Source of the DNA: Pseudisothecium myosuroides
Taxonomy: Eukaryota; Streptophyta; Bryopsida; Hypnales; Lembophyllaceae
Reading direction: 5' to 3'
Assembly: GCA_951799445.1 (NCBI GenBank)
Contig: OX637291.1
Location: 11,968,501 to 12,032,500 of the forward strand
DNA: 64,000 bases
This document shows positions 1-12,861 of this stretch, piece by piece (position 1 is the first letter of the stretch; every line of letters starts with the position of its first letter). The position numbers and the translations under genes were made by a program. The notes below the pieces were generated by a model that was not told the origin of the DNA, did not search any database, and saw only the letters and a list, made by a program, of their open reading frames with translations.

Positions 1-12
1 TGCATTCAGAAA

Positions 13-2939
13 TTATTTGATTTTTTTATTGAAATAAGAACTAATTTTTTTGGAAAACAATTTTGTTTTGTTCTTTTCATCTCTAGAGAAATTATATCGC
101 ATTATTTGTGCCAAACATTGCTTAGGTTTAAGACTATGTGGACTACCATTTGGTGATCTTCTATTTGATTCATTTGTAGAAGTCATTTTTTTATCATATG
201 AATTATTTCCATGAGCAAGAGGACCACAATTTTTGACAACTCCATTGTTTTCAATTGCCATAACTGCTGCAACAGCAGCTTTTCGCCTTTGTTCATTTTC
301 TGACCTCCATTTCCTAAGCTCTCCTTCAACTGCTGATTTTGCAGCTTCAGCAATTTCTGCTACTTGAACAGCTTGTTTCATAGCCTTTTGACTCTTTTCT
401 AATAAATTCTTAACTGATTCTAATTTTTTTGAAATTTCTAGCTCACTCGCTTTTGAAGCATCAACCTAAAGAATAATTAGAGTTTTTACATAATGAAATG
501 AATAACTTTATTAATTTATAATGATATGTAAGTATTGAATTTGAATATAATATAAAAATATACAAAATTATTCAATAATTGTCTTTTCATTTGAAGTGTA
601 CTACTATTTTAAAATTTACATGCTAAAATGTAAAGTTAAATAATCAAACTATGAAAATAATACATTTATATTTATTATTCCTTAACATTTTAGAAGCCTA
701 CTTGAGCTAAAGTTGCTGCTATTCGTTTCTTCGCAACATCTTCTGAGTTAACAATTCGTTTTGTCATTGTTTCATATTCATCATAAGAAACTGTCACATC
801 TTGTCTATTTTCATTGGCATCTATATTCTTATTAGCTTTTTTCTTTAAAAATTTCACCTACATAATTTTTTTAATTAATGATCTAATATATTACAATAAA
901 AAATTATTTCATTAACATATATGTCTTAAAAGATACTAAAGATTAAAAAGTCAAAATTTTGAACCCTAAACAAATTTGAAGATAATAGAAACCTCTGTAA
1001 GAGCAAATACTTCTGAAGCTTTTGTAGCTTCAATTTCTTTCATGGATGCTTTAAGCCGACATTCTATAGTTTGATTATGGAGCAATGCTTCTTGCAATTC
1101 TTGAGTCTTTACAGCAAGTTCTTCTACTGCTTGAGTTGCTGTAGCTTTTGCTTCAACTGCTTCTACTGTCACCTGATTTATTATGTTTAAGAGTATTTTA
1201 TAATATATATTAATTTATACTTATAATTAAATTATTGATACACAAAAATAAAATAAATATTATTTAAAAAAAAATCTCAAATATTTCTTGAAATACAATG
1301 ATGAACCTGTTGCAAAGCTTCATTCAAATTAGATAAACGTTCTTTTGTTTCAGTTTTTTCCATAAGTGCAACATTTAAATCAACTTGAAGTTGATTTATG
1401 TGGTCTTCCATTTCAATATTTTTTTCTTCAGCTTCATCTTTAAAAATACAAAGTTTTTCATTTGTATTTTTCAATTCCAATTTAAGTGATGCTAAAGATG
1501 CTAGTAGCTTTTGTTCTTCTTGTGCAAAGATTTCTAATTTAGAATTTATATCGTCAAATTGAATCAATAAAACTTTAACCTTCAATGAAGCAAGATAACA
1601 AGCATTCAAACTTAAGAGTGATGAACAATATATAAATATGAAGTTGCAATTATTGCAAAAAAAAGATATTAATGTGTTTGACCATAATAGCTCCAACAAA
1701 TACAAATAATTATAATACCTTTTCTTTTGCAACTTTAGACTCTTCAACTTCAATCTTCATCTTTTCAAGGGTTACATTTGAATCAACTTCTACTTGTACA
1801 GCTTTTCTTTCAGCTTCTTTTGCAACAATAAGTTCATCCTTTAATTTTTCTACAACCAAAATAATTTCTTCTTGTTTATCTTCTGCATCTTGCAGTTTGT
1901 TCTTCATGTTTTCAATCTCCATTGTTGAATTGTATTCCTCCTCTTCTATCCTTTCCAAATCTCTAATTCTAAAAATCCGAAAGTCTTCCTCAATGTTTGC
2001 ATGTGCAACTTTAGCTTTTGCAAGCATCTCTTTTGTTGTAAAAAGATCTTCAAGAAGACCTTTCATTCTTTCCATTGCAATATTGTCTTGTTCCTTTGTA
2101 CATTCTTCATGTTTATACATTATTTTATTTATTTCATCTTGAAGATTTTTATTTTCTTCTTGTGCTTTATTTAATGTATCTGATGTTGTTTGGAATTGGT
2201 AGTCACGATATTTTAATTTGTCATGAAGATTCTTGATTTCTTCTCTACCCCATTCTAATTCTTGTAATCTTTGTTTTTCTTGTTCACGCATTGCTTCTAA
2301 TTGTAATTCAAGCACCGATTTTTTTGAAAGAATATCATTTTCTTCATTTTTTTTAATTTCTTTATGCGCATTTTTGGTCTCAGCAAGTTCAATAAAAGCA
2401 TTTGATGCACTACTTTGGGCAATTGATAGTTGGTTTGTTGTATCCACATGCTTTTCTTGTAATAGATGCAATTCAACTTCCAAATAATGAATTCTCTGGT
2501 ACAAGTTTTTTAATTTTAAAATTAGACAGGAATAAGACTATTATTTTCTTAAAATTGTTGTTTTAGTGTCTTGAAATGTGAAAGTTCTTGACAATTGATA
2601 AAAATCATGTAAACATTGATAAAATTATTGATAAAAAGATTTAAATAGCATGTAAGAAGATCTACTTTTATAAAAAAATTCTTAAATAACAAATAAAAGA
2701 AGCATTTTTGTTGTCTAAAATTGATATTGAATTCCAAACATTTGTATAATAAAGATGCTATATCCATTACAAACATTTTATTTGTAAACACTCAAGGACA
2801 TAAGTTATATTTGAACCTCTAGTTGTAATTCATGTGTGCTTAAAAATGCACGTTGTATCTTCTCAGTAGAATGTTCACCAAACATGTAAATTGCATCACG
2901 CACAGAAGCGAAAGGAGCAGCAGTATCAATTTCAGCCAT
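13..2939 (-). CDS. WEB-family coiled-coil protein (chloroplast-movement type), 6 exons
   Basis: Exons on the minus strand: 2939-2817, 2495-1719, 1579-1307, 1172-993, 857-702 and 465-13. All introns are GT-AG and all are phase 0, giving 653 residues. The N-terminus MAEIDTAAPFASVRDAI matches the opening motif of the WEB family (WEAK CHLOROPLAST MOVEMENT UNDER BLUE LIGHT / PMI2 relatives). Residues 42-450 are Glu/Lys-rich heptad coiled coil. Residues 472-482 (VTVSYDEYETM) and 552-566 (ELRKWRSENEQRRKA) are the two most diagnostic family blocks. In Arabidopsis WEB1 and PMI2 interact and keep up the speed of light-driven chloroplast movement in the cytosol; family members differ in role, so the exact job is inferred. 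The usual segment after the opening FG motif (VDWKA type) is not seen. The final 85 residues are lysine-rich and unlike anything I recognise. Confidence 0.85.
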
Positions 2940-5900
2940 AGTTAAAACCCTGAAATTGGGTCAATAAACATTTCAATGTATATTAAGAGTTAAATTTTTA
3001 ATTTGAAATAAAACTAAAATACACAATGTTTATTTTTTTATATGACATTTATTTTTTACATATAAACACATAGAATATGCATTGAAAAAATGATACAAAT
3101 TTTCAAACTATATAATAACAAAACCCTTTATGGATATGTAATAAAAAGGCTTCAACAAAAAATGTGTTTTATAATTATTATTTATATTTTCATTATTATT
3201 TTAAGGTATTAGATACAAGTGGTGTTTTAGAATAAAAATGAAAAGTGGATTGATGCAACTATAATCTAATGCTAAATGATTTTATATTATTAATATGCAT
3301 CATTTTGATATTCTATAGTAACATTATACCACTATTAAAAAATTTAATTTGTGTTTCCCTCACCCATGCCATATTATTAAGTCAAACAATGATAAACTGA
3401 AAGACTATATTTATATTTCATCCCAAACCATGCATTCATAATATTCAACAAATTTTTATAAAATTCAATAGAAATATTTAAGATTTAAGAAAAAAAATCA
3501 ATTCATTTAGAATATGGAATAATAAAATTTTCAATAAAGATATTTCAAAAATATCTTTTGATGCATGAAGTAACAATTATACATTTTTAATCAATTGATG
3601 ATGGACAAATTCTTGCTTTCAAGAAACTTTATTTAAAATAAGCATTGATTAGAAAATTAAAATTATTATTTGAAATAATTATTTTATTTTTATGAAGTAA
3701 AATCCTAATCCTAATATTTATATATATTAATTTATATTTAATAAACATTAAACATTGTTAAATCACAATTTAATCTCTAGTTTATATTAGGCCTACCTAT
3801 ATTATGTACAAGAGTATACAAATTGATTAAATTTTCTTGAAACATAATAGAAAGTATAGAGCAATTCAATTAGTGAAATAAATTTGATAGAATTGGTGAG
3901 GACAAGTTCTTCAAAAGCTTATTCTAGCTTTAAATAAATGTTGGCAACTCTAGCATTTTGAAGGCTGCAATGCCAAACTTAAGTTGCATGGTATCAATTT
4001 GTTTGTAAAAGTTCATGATGTAGTTCCTTCAATCATTTTTTTCATTCTTTGCTATTTGAAAGCATACATGTCTTCATATGCAAATTTATAATTGAAAAGA
4101 ATTGTATTGTAGATAAACCATTAACTATTGCTTTTGGATACAAGTTTTTTGGCAAGAGCAACAAAATAGGAACCGTGTTAATGATTGAAAAATATGGCTT
4201 ACAAATAAGAATTGTATTGATGAGGAAGAATATATCTCTAAGTTAATGCTTTTTTTAGCTATAATACAATGTTTTGCTAGGTTTGCCAAGGTTCCAACTT
4301 CTTCTCTACTTCAAGCTACAAAGGTAGGTACATTCCATATGGCACTGTATCTAAAAGCACCACTTCAACATATCCTCACTATGTATACATCTTGTAAATC
4401 AATGTGATGTATCTATTCTTGAAGAAACAATTTTAGAACATCTATCAAAAAACTTTTGTAACTTTTGTATACAGTATCCAAATGTTGCATTCTTTGGTGC
4501 ATAGGAACATCTTTTCATTTGCCAACAAAAAAAATACAAAATTTAAGCATCTAATAATAGAAACTTTGCACAAGATTAGAAAAAGTGATGCTTTGGGGGT
4601 ATTCCTAGGATCTTATACTTTCCAAAAAATTTAATTATCAATTTTTAAACAATTAACATTTTGGCAATCCAAATTTGGATTTCATAATCTTTCTTATATA
4701 GTGGCATCATGAAACTTTTTCAAATGATTAATGAATAATGAGCTTCCGCCCTCTCCATACAATGAGCTATTCTAAAGCTATTATTCAAAAAAATTAGCAA
4801 ACATTTTGATGCAAGAGACCAAGAGTCACACATTCAAATTGTGTTTTGAAATCCAAAACTTAGCATGATAGATCCATCTTTTGGAGACAAAGAGAATTAT
4901 ATTAAGAAATTGGTCTATAGTTAAATTTGGAGTCGCTATCAAGAAGATTCTTTCAAAACCAAGCCCTTAAGATTGGATTGTCTTTTAAGGGAGAACCCCT
5001 AAAGGACTAATGCCATGGCATTTAGTCAAACTTTATTTGTGATCTCAATTAAGTCATTTAAATTATATTTAGGCTTCGAATCAATGTAATATTTGTACTA
5101 CTTGGGTTAATTTGTTTTACTATCAAATATTTAAGCATATTTCTTCAAAAAATTGCTTTGAAATTTTGAAAACTTAAATTGCATATTTTTGAATTTTGCA
5201 ATTATATAAATTAATAAAATAGTAAATTTTAAATTTTCTATTTTTTCAAACTAGTTTTTTTTACTTATCTAATTTATAAATTTTGCAAAAATGTTAAGTT
5301 TGATTAATTTATTTTAATTTATTTAATTTATTTTTTAATTGAAAAAAAATTGAAAAAAAAAATTGAAAATTGAAATTAATTGAAATGATGCACTTTTTTA
5401 ATATTTTACTTGGTTATTAGCAATACAAAAGATCATCTTGAATTTGAAAGTTACAAATAACTAAGACTTTGCCTAACCACAACAGGTAAACATAACTATT
5501 TTCATTCATGCACCTAAACCACTAGTACATGAGGGAGGAATTCGTAAAGGGATGTGAATAGGTATATATACGTTGTTTGCCTCACAATTAAACAACAATG
5601 GATTAAAAATTTTGCAATATGAAAAAAATGTAATTTCAATGTTTATAAATTTTAAAAGCCATAAGCATAAAATTACAAACACTAGAACTTGTTAAATTTA
5701 AAATATAAAATGTAAAATTAAAATTGACAGTTTATAAAATATAAAAACTTACAGTCTTGTATAGCATAAACTATTGAAATTTGGGATAATTTTCATTAGG
5801 TAGAAGGTAGTCCACTAAGCATCCAAAAGATGCAACAGGTCTTATTCCTATAATTCCCCTATGTTTGAAGAAATCTAGAGCCGTGGATCTCGATTCAAAA

Positions 5901-6600
5901 AAATCCACCTCGTCTCCAATGTTGTTGATCTCCAATTAAAAAAGTAATCAATCACTGTTGATAGCCATTGTTAGAGACAATCTTAGCCGTCAAGAAGATT
6001 TGGCGCTCTAAGATACGAAATGCAGATACAGAATAAGGAATTCATATGATATGTGAAATACATATGAAATATATATATATACAAGCACCTGTCTCATTTT
6101 TTCCATCAATGGCAACTTAAAACATGTTCCCGCTTCAATTATTCATGTTTGGTTTTCACAAAATACAACACTTTTGTCACTAAAATAGAAACACCAAAAA
6201 GTATCCCTATATCTAATGACGTCACTTTCTAGATAAGACAGTGATTCTAGAACCTAAACCAACATATGAAGAAAACTCTCTCACAGTTAGTACAAGAAAT
6301 CAACTTCATACAAATGAGTGAATGAGTGTATTTTGGATCCAAAATTAAGGTGTGCACTTGTGTTTGTTGGAGAATTCAGTTCAATTACTAAAGAAGAAGC
6401 GCCATCAAGGCCAAGGAAAAACTCATCACTGTTAAAATTCATAAAGACGTCATAAAGAAATTTTGGAAAAAGGTTTATCATGAATTAATAGGTTTAGTTA
6501 CCGCATCATCATCAACAATTGACAAAATGGTATGCATTTACAAGCTTTATGGATACAATAAGGTTTCTTATCACTGTAAGAGTGCCTTTGAAAGGTCCTG
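2940..6600. other. AT-rich intergenic spacer
   Basis: No supportable gene. The sequence is strongly AT-rich with short poly-A/T tracts. The few open frames are under 70 codons and have no protein-like composition. The stretch just upstream of 2940 is the likely promoter side of the WEB-family gene, but no clear TATA/leader arrangement can be fixed. The segment 5880-6300 is slightly more GC-rich but not recognisably coding. Confidence 0.6.
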
Positions 6601-7167
6601 TATAACTGGACGTGCAGCTCAAATGTAGATTCGATTCCTTCCTATTCTATTGCTAAGCGGGCATCTGGTAGAGAAATTTAAGGAAAATGTACGTCAGAAA
6701 TCTCAGGCAAGTTCTCTTGGAGCTGCGGTGCTGATAGTATCCAAGTCTGCCATCAAAATGCAATTCAAAAATGTGGCATATCTGCGGAAATTTCTGTGCA
6801 AGGGAGTGATAGAACTAGACCGCTTGCATGGTCGCCGATCTCAACACCTGCCTGAAAGTCAGCAGCACTCACATTGTCAATCAAACGGTCCACTTGCTTG
6901 TCAGTTATCAACTACTTTCTGAAGTTTGAACATTGGTGCAATTGGAGTATATTTCAATTTCTCAGCTCGAAAAAATTTCTTACGTATCTTCGTACCTGCC
7001 TTGCAAGTGTTCCTTCAGGCTGCACGATTGGTGAAGACGAATCGAAATTTCCTGAAAAAATTTCAGCAAATCCTGTCAAATCCCTTGACCACAATATCTG
7101 GGATGCTGATAAAGATTTGCTTTACAGAATCCGGAATTCAGGAAATTTAAAGTCTGTGGTCTGATCG
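6601..7167. other. GC-richer flank of unknown nature, possible 3' end of the 7168-8833 gene
   Basis: Base composition is like that of genes rather than of the spacer. On the minus strand there are short protein-like open stretches: about 7095-7008, starting after an acceptor-like TTTGACAG, and about 6884-6784. They do not join in frame with each other or convincingly with the upstream gene. It could be a 3' UTR with an extra terminal exon, or a fragment of an unrelated gene. A 15-base run CAAGTGGACCGTTTG is shared with the coding exon at about 7545-7560. Confidence 0.3.
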
Positions 7168-8833
7168 TCAAGGGTTAACAAAATGTACCTCTATTCGTAC
7201 CTCTCTATTCGGCCCAGTTGATGTTGGCTTGAGCGGAGGTTTGATAGGGATGAAGCTGCCGAGAGACTTGCGGGACAACCTTTTCACTTCCATGAATCTT
7301 TCTGGCGGAAGAGTGTTGGACAACCATGATTCTGAAGGCATTTTGGGAGATGGAGGAGGCATCAAAGATGCAACTGCGTCCACCCACTTGGTTCTTGGAG
7401 CTTCCACGGAAGAATTAGATGTTGTTGCTGAGGTACCGTGACTGGAGCTTCCTCCTTCTCTTTCATCATGCTCGTTCATCCGAGGGACGTTGCGGGTCTC
7501 CATGTAGTTTGTCTTGCTTATCATTCGAGATAGTCGCGCTCCCAAACGGTCCACTTGCCGAGCTCGTTCAATCTCTCCACTAGTAAGCTTAGATGTTTTA
7601 GGCAATCCTAAGAATCCTCGATGATCTGGTGTGTGAACTGTCTCCATGGAGTGCAGCCGAGCGGGGGCCGCAAGTAGCATCTCCACTCCCAGACGCTTCC
7701 TTATCTCGGAGGAATTGCTGCACTCCCCGCGTTCATTCATCCCACTTGGGCATGACGTTACCTGGCTCACTGCATCGTCGAAACCTTCCTGTGGATTTCA
7801 AAATCATTCAACAAGGGTTGGTATTTCGTGTCCGTCGAGGTGGAATGAAGTATTAACGCGCATGGAAGACGCATACCTGAAAAATAACTTTCAGCGACTA
7901 GGTTAAGCAAATCTCACCTCGTCTGACCAGAACAAATCGTCGGAGTTATCAGTTGCCTCTTCTTCGATCACTTTCTTAGAGCCCTTCTCTGTTATATAGT
8001 CGTGCGACTTGCTGCGGCTGCTTGATCTTGAAGTCCAGAAGCCATATCTGAAGTGTTGGAGAGTCAACCTCCCTAAGTGTAGAGGAAATCCACATGCCTT
8101 GATATCCTCAGAGCCGTCGTCAAAGTCTTCAAATCGAACGTCTTGCTTCACTTCATGAATGAATCTACTTTTGCTTTTGCTTGACACTGACGAAAAGGAT
8201 CCAAATCGAGTAGTTGGAGCAGGACTCGACTTCTTCTGAGGCCTGGCCAACGTTAAATGATTTCAAATGAGTACAGACCTGAAGTTGAGAAATCTCTTGA
8301 AGATGACACAGCTAGTATAAGAGAAAATGTGCAGAAAAAACGAGCATATGATTCAAAATTTAAGATAGAATCATTGGGAGTAACTGGCTACAAACCACAG
8401 ACTCTCATTGCTGTGAGGCATCACAATGCCTAATGACAGGATGTCACCTGTTTTCTGCAGGCAGAGACGATGATGATGCTGACGTTTTTGCTCCACTTGC
8501 GGCCATAGCCTGAGCTGCAGGCAAGAATCTCTTCAGTATGAAATCTCGAGAGTCAGAGTCTGCGCAGTGCTGCGCATTGCTGTAGAGGCCAACCGATGCT
8601 GTATCTTGGTGATCCTCATAGGTTGCATTGCTGGGCCGGGAAGCGAACGTGTCTCCAGCGTCAGAGTACACAGAGGCCAAGTCGTCATTGTTGATTTCTG
8701 GACTTTGATTTTTGTTCGACTGTTGATATCCACAGTTTCGTGCGACATGTGAAGGGACCTTGTCACTGGAGTTGCTCCAACTGCGCGACGGCTTCCCACA
8801 TCGAGAAACGTAGCTTACGCTCGGTAAATTCAT
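7168..8833 (-). CDS. Plant-specific protein of unknown function with RFLPAAQAM and PSESWL motifs, 3 exons
   Basis: Exons on the minus strand: 8833-8448, 8242-7918 and 7788-7168, with GT-AG introns of phase 2 and phase 0, giving 443 residues. I start at the ATG at 8833, five bases inside an acceptor-like TTTTTTTAG, so a non-coding leader exon probably lies upstream. Three blocks look like a conserved land-plant family: DSRDFILKRFLPAAQAM at 94-110, the acidic DDLFWSDEEGFDDAVS at 230-245 across the second splice junction, and SPKMPSESWLSNTLPP at 384-399. The rest is Ser/Lys/Arg-rich and probably disordered; no membrane segment or catalytic motif is visible. I recall similar motif sets in uncharacterised plant proteins but cannot name the family securely. 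A possible donor (GAG|GTACAT) sits seven codons before the stop, so the last exon might continue downstream. Confidence 0.75.
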
Positions 8834-10450
8834 CTCAGCTAAAAAAACACCACATTTGAAAAACATCCACTTAGATGTTATGCAAAATCCTCAGATTATC
8901 AAAGAAAATGTTTTCAACAACAACAATGTATACCGATTCGAGTTCTTACTAATAGGACACAATCACATTCGTCAAACCAAGCAGTGATCACTCACCGTCT
9001 GTAAACACGAAGTTGTTTTGTCGTCCAGTTAGCAGACACTAGGTCTACTCCACGTACTGACCTCGCCTGACTGTCTCCACGCACCGCTCATTAGTTTTGA
9101 AAATTCCTAAGAAATGGCTCTCAAGAGGCTGCCAAACCCTGCACGTTAAGAGAAGCTCGTGTCACGATCTATAGCATTCACATTGCCCGGGAAAAATAGA
9201 GCTGAAATTCGAACATATTTCTGGATGCGCAAAATGAAATATCACTGCTACAGAGATGGGCATGGCCGTTGTTGAACCTCGAGAATCGTGCCACAAGAAG
9301 GAAACGAAGCAAGCATGTTACAAGAACACAGTATCGAGGCTTCTTAAGAGAAACGCAAGAAGGCACAAGTACAGGTGACAATGTCATGCCCAACTATACA
9401 TCATTGCACGAAGAAACACCGCTGGCTCCGCTATTGCCATGAGTGCAAAGTGCAGGAGAAACTAAAATCGAGCAGCATTCCCGCTATTACCACGACAAAT
9501 AGTAGGGAGAGGACACTCATGCGCGCGAGCCAAAGAATAAGTACTTGTGCTGAAGATCATTGCGCTTCACACCAAACGCATTTAGGTTAATATCGGCGCT
9601 ACTGTAGGACTCACCTTCCAAGCAATGCACAGCATTACAGATGAGAAACTCCAAAGCAGATCTAAAATGCTCTACGTACAGGAAACTGTAAGTACACCGA
9701 TCGATAGGTACAACAGAGCTAGACTAGAATCAATTCGTTAGGTGTGGCCATGGCGAGATCAAGAAGCTAGCACATAGACACCACAAACGGCGGAAACTAA
9801 CCAGCAGGTAAAAAAATCAAATCTCTTGTACTGTTCACGAAACAGCACGCGGAGACGACTAAACAACTTCAAGTGTAAGCTCCTAGAACCTAGATACACG
9901 CAGTTAATGCAAGGAAGACGGCCGTTGCGACCTCCAAACTGAGCTATGGCCACGTCAATGCCGGGTGCAGAGAAAGGCTTTTAATGCTACGGAAGACGAC
10001 GATCGCCTAGCTCCAAGAACATCCGAAATGAAAAATAGGACGACGATCGAGTTGTATTATACAGCAGCACATTCTCAATCTCCATATTCCATAGCCGGAG
10101 CTCGAAACGTGAAGCCACTCACTCACTAGGCAACTTCAGCTTGATTATCCGGGAAGCAGCACCGCGCGCGCGGGAATGACACCAAGAGCAGCTAGAGCGC
10201 CGATCGGAAATTGGCCGCTGCTGCTCATGAGAAGCTCCGATCGTTCCTAGCTAAGCTACTTCCAGCGGCACTTGCGGGAGTGTTGACTGATAACTCCGCA
10301 TAACGTCATGAAGAGGTGCAGGAATAATGTGGAAACTGTGGAAGCAAGGGGGCGAGAGAGACGAAGGCGATGTCAGACGAGTGATGCGCCGCCATAGCTG
10401 CTAAACTTCTGCAAAGTTCAGAGAGCTGTAAGACGCGATAGCAGGAGTAC
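8834..10450 (-). promoter_or_regulatory. Leader and promoter region of the 7168-8833 gene
   Basis: GC-richer sequence with no credible coding frame lies between the start codon and the AT-rich spacer beyond 10500. An acceptor-like TTTTTTTAG directly before the first coding exon suggests a spliced 5' UTR, so the transcription start is probably well upstream, near 10.1-10.4 kb where the sequence is richest in CG (GCGCGCGCGGG at about 10165). No exact start site can be assigned. Confidence 0.4.
10239..10292. repeat. Leader segment duplicated at 11127-11200
   Basis: The run from GATCGTTCCTAGCTAAGC to GTTGACTGATA recurs in decayed form about 900 bases further on (CAATCGTTCTAGCTAC to GTTGATTGATA), same orientation. 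The second copy is isolated in AT-rich DNA and looks like a decaying duplicate of the gene's upstream end. Confidence 0.6.
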
Positions 10451-12592
10451 ACTGTCTGCGCCTTGGTCCCCTTTTTCTGAAGTTTAAAGCTGTTTGTCTC
10501 CTTTTTTCAGTTCAGTTGGAAAAGCCCATTCCACACGGCCACCTTCATTTTTTAATAAAAATCTAAATTCTTAAACAAATTGAACTTTGAGAATTAGAAG
10601 GTAAACTCCAATTTAACCATATTTTCCTTGGTTTTTGCGCTACACTAAATAGTGAATTTAGGTTGCCCCTAACTAATTTCTCGACATTCTACACTATATA
10701 AATATGAGCAATTACTCAATAGAAGGATGCAATAATGTAGGAACCATGTGTGTTGCATGGGTTGGTGCACTAGTTTATGGCTTGGATTTAGAGAATTGCA
10801 TGTGCCTCCATCTAAACATGCAGTGAGTCATGAGGTAACTTTTTTGGTGAAGGCAATCTAATTTCACTATTTAATATAGTTGAATGACATTATACAAATA
10901 ATACAAGGCTCCAAGATTATTTCATATTATAATTTTGTAAATAATAAATTAAATATAAGATGGAAAAAAAAAACTTAATTATTATCAAAGTTAACTGAAA
11001 AAGATATTTAGCAAGTATAAATAATCACTAGTAGAAACATGATCCATGTATATTCAATTTTGACTATAGACTATGAGTGGGTCTTAAAGCTAGGTATACG
11101 TTGACCATGTGTCTACTAGTGAATGAGAAGCTCCTCAAACACATAGCGAAGCAATCGTTCTAGCTACTTCTAGCAGCACTTGTTGGAGTGTTGATTGATA
11201 GGTTAATATGCTTCACTTGTTATTTTTCTTCTATCAAGGTACACAAAATTAAAAAATGCAATAACTAAATATAAATTTTTTACATCTATAACATAATGAA
11301 TAAACTTAAGAAAATATCAATTAAATATAGATATTAATTGGAAAATTGGAAAAAATAGTTAGAAGATATGATATTTCATACTTATGAAGGTTTCCATATT
11401 GGTACTTGGTACCCTCTTTCCCATAATCTGCACCGCCTTAGTAAGGTGTCAAATCAAATTCCGCCAATTTTGTGCAGGATGATATCGTAGGACGTGAAAT
11501 CTGTCCCACGAGTTGGGACCAGCAAGGTGAAAATGCAAGTTCACAGGGACAAAAGTAAAATTTTGTGCTGTCTATAAGGAATGTTCTAGACCTCTTCTAA
11601 CTAATTTGGGGTCTCTGATTGCAAATATGAATTCAAAATTTGCAAAAATAAAAAATTGTGAAAAATAAAAAAATCCTGCATTTTTTCCCGGGGTAAAATT
11701 CCTGCGTTTTCACCCTGTGGGTCCCACTTTGTGGGACGGGTTTAGCATCCTGCAATGATATCCATGTTAGTAGTGGTTGACTTCGCACTTGGTAATTAAA
11801 TACATGTAAGTACTGTATGAGCAATGCCATCTGAAAAAGACTGAAAGCATTGTTGGGTGCAGTTGAAGTGTGCAGAAACAAACTCAGATGATCATGAAGA
11901 AGAAAGATAATTAAGGAATGTTGTGTGAAGAGTGTACAATTTGATAAGTATTTGTATTTCGCACACAACTTTACACAAGCATGGAGGAAATTGGCATCCC
12001 TCCAGCAATGAAATTGCCAGAGCCAGGACATGCAAATTAAAGTACAAACACAATTTAACCATGGAACACGGGGTTTGTAACCGTGGAAATCATCTTTTTT
12101 TGGTCCCGTGTGAATCATTTGCTTAGAAAAACAATGAAGAGCACTCATTGGAGGTCAAACTAGTGTGCAAGACCTCTCCTTTTCACACAAAATTTCAAGG
12201 ATGAACATTTGCACTTCTATCTTATGTAGAAGGATTCTTTGTCATCCATCGGACAATTAGTATTCATAGTTATTGTGCAAATGTAATATTGTTTAATAGT
12301 AGGAGTACAGCTCCTCTAAGTGCTAACCTACTCAGAGGCTGAAAGCATATGAGAAAGGGGTTTGCTCTATGCAGATTGAATATAATTATATTGCTTTATG
12401 CACTGGAGTTGTATAGGTCTGCCAATTTCCATGGGCAATCACAAGTTGTGTAGATCTTGGTGCATTTCCATAGAGTGCACTTGTATAAGACAATCTCTAT
12501 AGGAAACTACACCTAACATCAGTAGAAACATCGGTCATACAAACTAGAGAAATGACCCTATAAGATGATCCATGTGACGAACTTGACTACTA
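10451..12592. other. Intergenic spacer with dispersed-repeat fragments
   Basis: AT-rich spacer. It contains the decayed copy of the upstream leader (11127-11200). At 12130-12260 it has a dispersed repeat recognised by 'CACTCATTGGAGGTC' and 'GATTCTTTGTCATCCATCGG', which recurs at about 32320-32440 and, inverted, at about 63830-63960. No gene is supportable; the longest open frame (minus strand, 11633-12148) has no family resemblance. Confidence 0.5.
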
Positions 12593-12767
12593 CAATAGAA
12601 CCTCTCTAAGTTGATAAACCTCTGTAAACTAATCATGTCAGACCGGTCCCGAATTGGGCCACATAACAAAGGCTATGACTAAAAATGACCCTCTCTAAGT
12701 CAATAAACCTCTATAAACCAATATGTCAGACCGGTCCAGGACTGATCAACTTAGAGAGGTTCTACTG
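12593..12767. mobile_element. Emigrant/pogo-like MITE (175 bp)
   Basis: Terminal inverted repeats begin CAATAGAACCTCTCTAAGTT on the left and, read inward, CAGTAGAACCTCTCTAAGTT on the right, flanked by TA on both sides. This matches the CAGTA(A/G)AACCTCT termini of plant Emigrant/Lemi-type pogo elements (Tc1/mariner superfamily, TA target). The interior is an imperfect direct duplication of an 'AAACCTCTNTAAAC...GTCAGACCGGTCC' unit. Non-autonomous. Confidence 0.8.
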
Positions 12768-12861
12768 TAGTGAATTTTTCTTGTAGCACTAGTCTAGAGA
12801 AATGATAGCACTAGAGAACAAGGTCACATTGTAGCACATTGTAGAACAAGGTCACATTGTA

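Noticed and set aside
1672..2487. Plus-strand open frames opposite the coiled-coil exon
   Set aside because: Antisense shadow: Ser/Phe-rich translations are the complement of Glu/Lys-rich coiled coil on the minus strand.
6784..7095. Two minus-strand protein-like stretches as a separate small gene
   Set aside because: Their splice phases do not join (phase 2 end, and no acceptor restoring the frame), and neither has a start codon or family motif.
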